DNA from: Bryobacterales bacterium
GTDB lineage: Bacteria > Acidobacteriota > Terriglobia > Bryobacterales > Bryobacteraceae
Reading direction: 5' to 3'
Length of the DNA stretch: 44,408 nucleotides
NCBI GenBank assembly: GCA_020847315.1
Contig: JADLCF010000216.1
Coordinates: 1-44,408 of the forward strand
Positions 23,423-30,834 of the stretch are shown piece by piece. Every line of letters starts with the position of its first letter. The stretch's first letter is position 1. A model generated the notes under the pieces. It searched no databases, had not been told where the DNA came from, and worked only from the letters and a program-made list of their open reading frames with translations. Both the position numbers and the translations under genes were made by a program.

Positions 23423-24178
23423 TTATTGGATGCCCCGGAACCGGAGGCGGGTACCGTGAGCGTGTTCGATGCGGCGCCAAAGCGCCTGGTAGTTCTCCAC
23501 GCTGAGCGGTTGCTTGAGTTGGAACGCGAAAGAGCGATAGCCTCCCTGGTCGGAGACGGCTCGCTCCGGCGCGGTGATGTTCAGCGAGAGTGGCCCGGTC
23601 TGCGCGATGGTGTCAATCACCGCTACCGGCCAGATCCGGCTCTCACCGGCCCGCGAGGCGTCGAACAGCAGTTCGTCGCCCGTGAAGATGAGGACGCCTT
23701 CGACGCCCCGCACCAGCCCGAGGCGTTTGGCGGGAATCCGCCACTGGACGGCCTTGCGCTCCACGATGGAGGGATCCGCGTGGAGAGCCACCACCGCGCG
23801 TTCGCCGAGATGCGCCCGCAAGATCGATGCTGCCGTCACCAAACTGCCGTCCGGCGTCGATAGTCGGAAGCGGAAGATGCGGTCCCGCCCAATCTGCCAC
23901 GTGACATCGTGATAAGTGACAATCTCCAGCCGCCGCTCGGCAAGCGTCGCCTGCTGGATATCGTCCCAGCGAAGCAGCATCGGTCGTTCTTCCTCCGGCT
24001 TCTTTTCGGCGCGGGTAAACACGAACCCTTCGGGAGAAAGCGCGAGCGAACCCTGAGCATCCGGCCAAAGGGCGCGCTCGTGCGTGACGGTCCACTGCAT
24101 GCCACTCCATTGCGCGTTGGGGTCCTGCCCCGCGAGCGTAGCCGTCAGCATCAAGCAGAGAACGAATAGGCATCTCAT
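23423..24178 (-). CDS. Exported protein of unknown function coupled to the CusA-type pump
   Basis: A 251-residue protein with a Sec signal peptide (LFVLCLMLTATLAGQDP). The mature part is mostly beta: WTVTHERALWPDAQGSLALS, a short acidic/basic stretch, LRWDDIQQATLAERRLEIVTY, IFRFRLSTPDGSLVTAASIL, then a second similar half with LIFTGDELLFDA and YRSFAFQLKQPLSVENYQAL. Two GRAM/PH-like beta modules are possible, but no family is recognised. ATG 24178 overlaps the stop of the RND pump gene by four bases, so it is made together with the pump. Its place suggests a periplasmic accessory of metal export. The same frame stays open upstream inside the pump gene. Confidence 0.75.
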   Translation of the reverse strand: MRCLFVLCLMLTATLAGQDPNAQWSGMQWTVTHERALWPDAQGSLALSPEGFVFTRAEKKPEEERPMLLRWDDIQQATLAERRLEIVTYHDVTWQIGRDRIFRFRLSTPDGSLVTAASILRAHLGERAVVALHADPSIVERKAVQWRIPAKRLGLVRGVEGVLIFTGDELLFDASRAGESRIWPVAVIDTIAQTGPLSLNITAPERAVSDQGGYRSFAFQLKQPLSVENYQALWRRIEHAHGTRLRFRGIQ

Positions 24179-27100
24179 GCGGAAATCTCCTTCTTCACTT
24201 CGGAATGCCATTTCCAGATTTCGTAAATCACGGGGTAGATCAGCAGTTCGAGCAGAAACGAAGTAGCCACGCCCCCGATCAATGGCGCGGCGATCCGCTT
24301 CATCACATCGGACCCCGTGCCGGTGGACCACATGATCGGCAACAATCCGACGAACATCGTGGCCACGGTCATGAACTTCGGCCTCACCCGCTTCACCGCC
24401 CCGTGGACAACCACTTCCCGCAGGTCTTCTTCCGAGCGGATCAGCCCCTTCTGCCTCGCGTCCTTGTACGAGAGGTCCAGGTAAAGCAGCATGAAGACCG
24501 CAGTCTCCGCATCCACGCCGAGCAGCGCGATCAGCCCCACCCAGACCCCGATCGACAGGTTATAGCCGAGCGCCCAAAGCAGCCACACCGCACCGATCGC
24601 GGAGAAGGGCACGGCAAGCAGAATGATCATCGTTTCCGCAAGGGATTTAGTGTTGAAGTAGAGCAGCAGAAAGATCAGGAAAAGCGTGACGGGTAGGATC
24701 ACGACGAGCTTTTCCTTCACCCGCTCCATCGCTTCATACTGGCCGCTCCAGGAGATCGTGTAGCCGGGCGGAACCGGCAGCTTTTCCCGAAGCAGTTGCT
24801 GCGCTTCCGCGAGGTAGCTTCCGGCATCCCGGTCCGCGACGTCCACGAAGACATAGCCCGTGAGCAGGCCGTTCTCATTGCGGAGCATCGAGGGGCCCGT
24901 GGCCACGCGGATGTCGGCCAACTGCCGCAGAGGCACCTGCGCGCCGCCCTCCCCCACCGGGATCAGCACGCGCTCCATGGCGGGAATCGCGGAGCGGAAA
25001 TCGCGCCCGTAGCGGACGCTGATGGGGTAGCGTTCCCGGCCCTCAATCGTCGTTGAGATATTCTCTCCCCCGATGGCGTTGGTGATCGCCATTTGCGCAT
25101 CCGCCATGCTGATGCCGTACCGGGCGAGTTCCTCGCGCTTCCAGGCGAAATCGAGGAAGTAGCCCCCGGCCGTGCGTTCCGCAAAGACGCTGCGCGTCCC
25201 GGGAACCGTGGGCAGCAGACGTTCCGCCTCCGAACCGAGACGGTCAATCTCCGCGATATCCGCGCCGGAAATTTTGAGCCCCACCGGCGTGCGGATTCCC
25301 GTGCTGAGCATGTCGATGCGCCCGCGGATCGGCATTGTCCAGGAGTTGGAAAGCCCCGGCAACTGGAGCGCGGCATTCATCTCCCGGATCAAATCCTCCT
25401 GGCTGATGTGCGCCGGGGTGATGTGGCCCAGCGTGGGCCGTAGCCATTCCGGAGCCCAACTGTCATACCAGGTGGCCTTCGTCCGCCACTCGCTCTCCGG
25501 CTTCAGCACTACCACCGTCTCGAACATGGAGAGCGGCGCCGGGTCCGTAGACGATTCCGCGCGGCCCGCCTTGCCCAGCACGGATTCCACCTCTGGAAAC
25601 CGCTTCAATATCCGGTCCGTTACCTGCAGCAGCCGCGTGGCTTCGTCGGTCGAGATGCCCGGCAGCGTCGTGGGCATGTAGAGCAGCGTGCCTTCGTTCA
25701 GGGGCGGCATGAACTCCGAACCGAGCTTGTGATAAATGGGAATTGTGGCGAGCATCGCAGCCAGCGTGACGCCGATCGAGACCCACTTCCAGCGCAGCGC
25801 CGCGCGGGCCGCGGGTTCGTAAAGGTGAATCAGGATGCGGCTGATCGGGTGCTTCTCTTCCGAGTGAATCTTCCCGATCAATACCGCGTTCGTGGCGCGC
25901 GCGAGCCAGCGCGGGCGGAACGAGAAGTTACGCACGTGCTGGAAGGTGAGGCGCATCGCCGGGTCGAGCGTGATGGCGAGAAACGCCGCCACGATCATCG
26001 CCAGCGTCTTCGTGTAGGCGAGCGGCTTGAAGAGGCGCCCTTCCTGGTCTTCGAGCACCAGAACGGGCAGGAAGGAAACGGCGATCACAAGTAGCGCGAA
26101 GAAGCTCGCGCCGCCCACCTCCTTGATGGCGGAGACGACCACGTCGCGGTAGGGTCCGGGCCGCCCTTGGTGTTCCCACTCCTCGAGTTTCTTGTGCGTC
26201 TGCTCCACCACCACGATCGCGGCATCCACCATCGCGCCAATAGCGATCGCGATACCGCCGAGCGACATGATGTTCGCGCTCACCCCGAGCAGGTGCATCG
26301 GGATGAAGCTGATCAGGATAGCCGCGGGAATCGTCAGCACCGGGATCAGCGCACTCGGCACGTGCCAGAGGAAGATCAGGATCACCAGAGAGACGACGAT
26401 CAACTCTTCGACGATGGTCCGGTTGAGCGTGTCGATCGAGCGCTCAATCAACGCCGAGCGGTCATAGCCCACGGCGATCTCTACCCCCTCGGGAAGGCCG
26501 GGCTTCAACTCTTCGATCTTCGCTTTCACGCTATCGATCACATCGAGCGCGTTCGCGCCCTGGCGCATGACGACGATGCCCGAAACCACCTCGCCCTCGC
26601 CGTTCCATTCCGCCACGCCCCTCCGCATATCCGGCCCAAGCGTGACGTGCGCGACATCCCCCACCGTCACGGCGGTTCCGCTCGCGTTCGCCCGCAGGGA
26701 GATCGAGCGAATATCGTCGAGGGACTCGATATAACCCAGGCCCCGCACCATGTACTCCGCGCCGGAGCTCTCCACCAGCCGGCCGCCCACGTCTTCGTTC
26801 GACTGGCGCACCCGCTCAAGAAGGAGTTGCAGCGGAATGCCGAACGCCTGCAGCCGGTTAGGGTCGATCTGAATCTGGTATTGCCGGACGAACCCGCCCA
26901 CCGGGGCCACTTGCGCCACACCGGGCAGGGCCTCCAACTGGTAGCGCAGATACCAATCCTGGATGCTGCGCAGCTCGGCCAAATTGCGTTTGCCGCTCCG
27001 GTCAAGCAGAGCATACTGGTAGACCCAGCCAACGCCTGTGGCATCCGGCCCAATCTCCGTTTTCACGCCCGCGGGCAGACGCGGCTGCACGCCGGAAAGA

Positions 27101-27435
27101 TATTCGAGCGTGCGGGAGCGCGCCCAGTAAAGATCCGTGCCCTCCTCGAAAATCACGTAGACATAGGAGTAGCCGAAATCGGAGATACCGCGCACGGTCT
27201 TGACGTGCGGCGCGCTCAGCATCGCGGCCACGATAGGGTAGGTCACCTGATCCTCGACGATATCCGGGGAGCGCTCCCACCGCGTGAGCACGATCACCTG
27301 CGTATCGGAAAGATCCGGAATGGCGTCGAGCGGAATCTGGTGCATGCTCCACCAGCCCATCAGCATCGCCGCCACCATCGTGGCGAAGATGAGGAAGCGG
27401 TTGTTGGCGGAGAAATCAATGATGCGGTTGATCAT
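24175..27435 (-). CDS. cusA: CusA/CzcA-type heavy-metal RND efflux pump
   Basis: A 1086-residue RND transporter with the usual 12 transmembrane helices and two large periplasmic loops. It matches the Cu(I)/Ag(I) subgroup: the three relay methionines of E. coli CusA (M573, M623, M672) are kept in LLYMPTTLPGIS, APLSMFETVVVL and GRIDMLSTGIRTPVG. The proton-relay residues are also kept: Asp in GAMVDAAIVVVEQ, Glu in GVDAETAVFMLLYLD and Lys in RVRPKFMTVATMFVGLLP. It uses proton influx to move metal ions from cytoplasm/periplasm out through the adaptor and outer-membrane channel. It overlaps cusB by 20 bases and the next gene by four. Cu/Ag is the best guess for substrate. Confidence 0.95.
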   Translation of the reverse strand: MINRIIDFSANNRFLIFATMVAAMLMGWWSMHQIPLDAIPDLSDTQVIVLTRWERSPDIVEDQVTYPIVAAMLSAPHVKTVRGISDFGYSYVYVIFEEGTDLYWARSRTLEYLSGVQPRLPAGVKTEIGPDATGVGWVYQYALLDRSGKRNLAELRSIQDWYLRYQLEALPGVAQVAPVGGFVRQYQIQIDPNRLQAFGIPLQLLLERVRQSNEDVGGRLVESSGAEYMVRGLGYIESLDDIRSISLRANASGTAVTVGDVAHVTLGPDMRRGVAEWNGEGEVVSGIVVMRQGANALDVIDSVKAKIEELKPGLPEGVEIAVGYDRSALIERSIDTLNRTIVEELIVVSLVILIFLWHVPSALIPVLTIPAAILISFIPMHLLGVSANIMSLGGIAIAIGAMVDAAIVVVEQTHKKLEEWEHQGRPGPYRDVVVSAIKEVGGASFFALLVIAVSFLPVLVLEDQEGRLFKPLAYTKTLAMIVAAFLAITLDPAMRLTFQHVRNFSFRPRWLARATNAVLIGKIHSEEKHPISRILIHLYEPAARAALRWKWVSIGVTLAAMLATIPIYHKLGSEFMPPLNEGTLLYMPTTLPGISTDEATRLLQVTDRILKRFPEVESVLGKAGRAESSTDPAPLSMFETVVVLKPESEWRTKATWYDSWAPEWLRPTLGHITPAHISQEDLIREMNAALQLPGLSNSWTMPIRGRIDMLSTGIRTPVGLKISGADIAEIDRLGSEAERLLPTVPGTRSVFAERTAGGYFLDFAWKREELARYGISMADAQMAITNAIGGENISTTIEGRERYPISVRYGRDFRSAIPAMERVLIPVGEGGAQVPLRQLADIRVATGPSMLRNENGLLTGYVFVDVADRDAGSYLAEAQQLLREKLPVPPGYTISWSGQYEAMERVKEKLVVILPVTLFLIFLLLYFNTKSLAETMIILLAVPFSAIGAVWLLWALGYNLSIGVWVGLIALLGVDAETAVFMLLYLDLSYKDARQKGLIRSEEDLREVVVHGAVKRVRPKFMTVATMFVGLLPIMWSTGTGSDVMKRIAAPLIGGVATSFLLELLIYPVIYEIWKWHSEVKKEISA

Positions 27436-28843
27436 TGGTTTTCCTTTCCGCCTGAGGTCCAGGCGCGCTGCCTTCCCCGCGAAGCTGGCTTTCCGAATCG
27501 ATCAGGAAATTACCGGAGACGACGATCTGGTCGTTCTCCGTGAGCCCTTCGAGAATCTGTATCTGGTCTCCAAAACGGCGGCCGATGCGCACCTCGCGCG
27601 GCTCCATGTAGCCGTCGCCCCGATGGATAAAGACGAGCTGGCGGCGCCCCGTATCGAGGACCGCGGTCGCAGGAACGGAGAGCATGCGCGGACTGCGCTG
27701 CTCAAAGAGCACATCCAGGTACATGTCCGGCTTCAGTTGCAAGCCGGGGTTGGGAGTCTCGATGCGTACCTGCAGGGTGCGCGTGGAGGCATCGAGGCCG
27801 GGCTGAATGTAGGCGACGCGGCCGTGAATCGCGCGCTCCGGCGCGTAGGGGAAGGAGAGTGTCACCGCCTGGCCGGGCCGGATGTTGGGCGCTTCATATT
27901 CGAACACTTCCGCCACCACCCACACGCGGCTCAGATCGGCTAGCGTGTAGAGGGATTGGTCCGGAGACGTGCGTTGGTTCGGGAAGGCATTGCGCTCCAT
28001 CACGTAGCCCGAGGACGGCGCGTAGACCGTCACGGACTTTACCGGTTGCCGAGTCCGTTCGAGTTCGGAGATCTGTTCCGGCGTAAGGTCGAGCAGCTCC
28101 AGGCGGCGGCGGGCCGCTTCGAGCATTGTCCGTTGATGAGCCTGGGTATCCGTCAGCGAACTCTTCGCCATGGTTTCCGCGGCGCGCATCGCAAGCAGAT
28201 ACTCGCGCTGGCTGGCCAGCAGATCCGGGCTGTAGATGGTGACAAGGGGCTGCCCCTTCTTCACCAGATCCCCCATGAAATCCGCGTAGACTTTCTCGAT
28301 CCATCCGTTGATCTTGGGCGTCACGCGGGAGACGCGGCGTTCGTCGAGCGTTACCTTCCCCGCCGCGCGCACCGTCTCATGCTCCTCGGCATACGCGGGC
28401 TTCCCGAAGACAACCCCAATCAACTGCTGTTTCTCCGCGCTGATGTGGACCGTGCCAGGCGCCATGGCGGCGGCGCTGTGCTCATAGACCGGCACGAGGT
28501 CGTTGCCCGTCTCCGGGTTCAATCCGGGCGCGTCCGCTTTGTAGTTCGCGTCCGCCGGGTCTGTGTAGTAGAGCACCTTGCCGTGGTTGGCCGGGACCGG
28601 CGCATTCTGTTCGTCCTCGAATACAGGGTCCAGGTCCATGTTGCAGATGGGGCATTTCCCCGGATGGTCGCTCCGGATCCAGGGGTGCATGCCGTCCTGC
28701 CAGTAGAGGACCTTCCGCCCGTTGATCGTCTGCCCGCTCTTCTCTTCAGCGCCCTTCGGGCCGTACCAGCGTCCGTAACCATAGCCGCCCACGAAGCCCA
28801 GCCCCAGCACGATCACGATGAGTACGATCTTCGATGCCTTCAT
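27416..28843 (-). CDS. cusB: CusB-type periplasmic adaptor with heavy-metal-binding modules
   Basis: A 475-residue membrane-fusion protein. An N-terminal membrane anchor (IVLIVIVLGLGFVGGYGYG) is followed by a heavy-metal-binding domain at about 45-75 (YWQDGMHPWIRSD, CPICNMDLDP) and a second, degenerate copy at about 90-121 (YYTDPADANYKADAPGLNP) that has lost its cysteines. Then come the barrel-sandwich/hairpin core (AAGKVTLDERRVSRVTPKI, GWIEKVYADFMGDLVKKGQP, SPDLLASQREYLLA) and the beta-barrel (FPYAPERAIHGRVAYIQPG). It bridges pump and outer-membrane channel and may hand over metal. Start ATGA overlaps the stop of the outer-membrane factor gene. The C-terminal tail is Gln/Asn/His-rich. Confidence 0.92.
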   Translation of the reverse strand: MKASKIVLIVIVLGLGFVGGYGYGRWYGPKGAEEKSGQTINGRKVLYWQDGMHPWIRSDHPGKCPICNMDLDPVFEDEQNAPVPANHGKVLYYTDPADANYKADAPGLNPETGNDLVPVYEHSAAAMAPGTVHISAEKQQLIGVVFGKPAYAEEHETVRAAGKVTLDERRVSRVTPKINGWIEKVYADFMGDLVKKGQPLVTIYSPDLLASQREYLLAMRAAETMAKSSLTDTQAHQRTMLEAARRRLELLDLTPEQISELERTRQPVKSVTVYAPSSGYVMERNAFPNQRTSPDQSLYTLADLSRVWVVAEVFEYEAPNIRPGQAVTLSFPYAPERAIHGRVAYIQPGLDASTRTLQVRIETPNPGLQLKPDMYLDVLFEQRSPRMLSVPATAVLDTGRRQLVFIHRGDGYMEPREVRIGRRFGDQIQILEGLTENDQIVVSGNFLIDSESQLRGEGSAPGPQAERKTNDQPHH

Positions 28844-30090
28844 GGCAGCAATTCCTTTCCAGTGAGTTCGCCGATCCGGCTGACTGCCAGTTCGAGGTTG
28901 CGCCGCTCGTCGAGCTGCGCCATCCGGTAATCCACCAGCGTCACAAAGCCGCTGAGCACATTCAGAAAATCCGCCTTGCCCGTCTCGTAGCCCTCCATGG
29001 AGGATTCGAGGGCGAGCCGCGCCTGCGGAATCACCGTGTCGTCATAAATTTCCATCAGCCGTCCGGCCGTGCGCGCCGCCTCGTACTGTTCGCGGACCTG
29101 GAAGCCCAAATCCTGAAGAGTGGCCTCATACTCACGGCGCGCGGCGGCCAGTTCGAAGGTGCGCTCCGCCACTTCCGGCCGCTGCTTGCTGCGGAACCAC
29201 GCGGGGACGCTGAACTCCAGCGACAGCTCCCACATGGGCGCATACCCCCCGCGGTTCATGTACGTGCCGGAGACTTTCGTTTCCGGCTGGTAGCTCTTCC
29301 GGGCGAGAGCCACGCCCAGACCCCGCGCCTCGATTTGCTTCGCGGCGCGCTCCAGCAAGGGGGAAGTATCGGGCAGCCCTTCAATGAGCGCCGTGATCTC
29401 AGCGGGCGGCGCCGCCGGAGACGGGATGGCAGGAGGCGGAAGGGAATGGAACGGTTCGCGGCCCAGGAGCGCGTTCACCTTTGCCTCTGCCACCCGCTTG
29501 CCCTGTTCCAGCCGTTCGCGGCGCGTGGCCAGCAGGCTGAGTTGCGTCTGCGCCTGCAGCAAATCGCGCTGGCTGCCTTCGCCCACCGCGTACCGTGCTT
29601 CGGACGCGCGCAGAACCTCACCGAACAGCCGTTGATTCTCGTCGAGCAGCGTCAGCGCGTCGAAGGCGTAACGGTACTCCACCCACGCCCGCTGTAGCTC
29701 TCCCACCAGCGTGTTCCACACCTGCTCATAAGTGCCGCGCTCGGCTTGCGCCTCCGTTTGCGCGATCTGGTAACGGAGTTTACGCGTGCCTCGCGCGGGG
29801 AACTGCTGGGAGACCATCAGCCCGGCCGTGATCATTGGGTCGCTGCCGAGCCCCTGAAAAGGCAATGGGCTGGGCATGCTTAGGGAACGGATGCCCACCA
29901 TGGGATCGGGCAAGCTTCCCGCCTGCGGCGCCCGCTGCCGCATCGCTTCCAGCGTCTTCTGCGCCGCCTCAAGCGAAGGGTTGCGCGCTTCGAGTTCGGC
30001 AAGCAGATCCCGCCAGTGCAGGCGTTCCTGGGCGTGGACTCCATCCGCCACCATCAATAGCAGCAGTAAGAAGGAAGCAATTCTTCCCAT
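28840..30090 (-). CDS. TolC/CusC-type outer-membrane efflux protein
   Basis: A 416-residue outer-membrane factor with a signal peptide (SFLLLLLMVADGVHAQ). It shows the two-fold repeated TolC pattern: first half LLAELEARNPSLEAAQKTLE, SLPDPMVGI, LMVSQQFPARGTRKLRYQIA and ARYAVGEGSQRDLLQAQTQL; second half LLERAAKQIEARGLGVALAR, YQPETKVSGTYMNRGG and YETGKADFLNVLSGFVTLVD. No lipobox cysteine follows the signal peptide, unlike E. coli CusC, so it is probably not a lipoprotein. It forms the trimeric outer-membrane channel of the efflux complex. Its stop overlaps the cusB start by four bases. Confidence 0.9.
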   Translation of the reverse strand: MGRIASFLLLLLMVADGVHAQERLHWRDLLAELEARNPSLEAAQKTLEAMRQRAPQAGSLPDPMVGIRSLSMPSPLPFQGLGSDPMITAGLMVSQQFPARGTRKLRYQIAQTEAQAERGTYEQVWNTLVGELQRAWVEYRYAFDALTLLDENQRLFGEVLRASEARYAVGEGSQRDLLQAQTQLSLLATRRERLEQGKRVAEAKVNALLGREPFHSLPPPAIPSPAAPPAEITALIEGLPDTSPLLERAAKQIEARGLGVALARKSYQPETKVSGTYMNRGGYAPMWELSLEFSVPAWFRSKQRPEVAERTFELAAARREYEATLQDLGFQVREQYEAARTAGRLMEIYDDTVIPQARLALESSMEGYETGKADFLNVLSGFVTLVDYRMAQLDERRNLELAVSRIGELTGKELLP

Positions 30091-30113
30091 GACAAATCCT
30101 CATTCCGGGTGAA

Positions 30114-30130
30114 GCCCGCGTAGCGCGGGC
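30114..30130. other. GC-rich hairpin upstream of the efflux operon
   Basis: A perfect 7-bp stem GCCCGCG / CGCGGGC with a three-base loop lies 24 bases before the ATG of the outer-membrane factor gene, within a 172-base gap that contains no gene. It may be a leader hairpin or an attenuator/terminator remnant for the His/Cys-rich gene upstream. Confidence 0.3.
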
Positions 30131-30262
30131 AAAAGGTGCAAGGTCGCGCAGCCCGTGGGTCCAGGGCGGAGACCGGCGTTGCGTGCGCGCTCGTGGAATG
30201 GCGCCGGCGCAAAGGCGCGGGCACGCGAACACGGCGGCGCGCTTAGCCGCGAGGGGGAGAGA

Positions 30263-30670
30263 CTAGATCCGAATGGGTAGCGCCATCAGGGGCGGAGGAG
30301 AGGGGTTGATGGCGGCTTGCCACTCAACCGCGCCGCCCATCGGAGCCAACTCCGCGAGGAGCACAACCGGGGGAAGCACCGCGGCCGCAATGTCCAGCAC
30401 CACGGCGTTGTCTGGGGATGCCGCTTCCAGCATCAGGCTGGCAGTTTCGTGGGAGCAGCGCTCTGCAGGCGGGTGCGAACCGGATTCCGGAGCCGGATTC
30501 GTGCCGCTCTCCACGGGCTGCGTATGCTCGCAGCAGGCATGCCCACTAGCGGGCGTGCTCGCGACCTGGGCAGCGGAATCCGCGAGATGGGCGCGATCAC
30601 ACGCCGGGCACACTCCCAACACACTGGTGAGGAGGAGCATCATCGACGCGAAGATGGATCGCAAACGCAT
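30263..30670 (-). CDS. Small exported His/Cys-rich protein at the head of the efflux operon
   Basis: A 135-residue protein. The N-terminus RLRSIFASMMLLLTSVLGV is a signal peptide, followed by CPACDRAH and by a Pro/Ser/His/Cys-rich stretch with HACCEHTQ, HPPAERCSHE; the C-terminal half is hydrophobic (NAVVLDIAAAVLPPVVLLA). ATG 30670 starts the signal peptide; the frame is open further upstream but without sense. The Cys/His clusters suggest metal binding, perhaps a periplasmic metal buffer or sensor for the CusCBA system 172 bases downstream on the same strand. No family recognised; small proteins like this often precede cus operons in related bacteria, an impression not checked here. Confidence 0.55.
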   Translation of the reverse strand: MRLRSIFASMMLLLTSVLGVCPACDRAHLADSAAQVASTPASGHACCEHTQPVESGTNPAPESGSHPPAERCSHETASLMLEAASPDNAVVLDIAAAVLPPVVLLAELAPMGGAVEWQAAINPSPPPLMALPIRI

Positions 30671-30834
30671 CCCTATCCCTAGATGATAGACGCAATTGGA
30701 TGGATTCGGGTAGCTCAAATTAAAATCGCTCGCCCAAGGGAACCGTCCGGAGCCAGCCGGAAACTCCGTCAACAATCCATTTTGCGTGAGAATTTTCCCT
30801 GCGCCGGGCTACTTATTCTTTGGGAGGAGTCCGC

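Noticed and set aside
26167-27543. Plus-strand open frame of 458 codons opposite cusA/cusB
   Set aside because: Asp/His/Arg-rich translation without structure; antisense of the strongly supported pump and adaptor genes.
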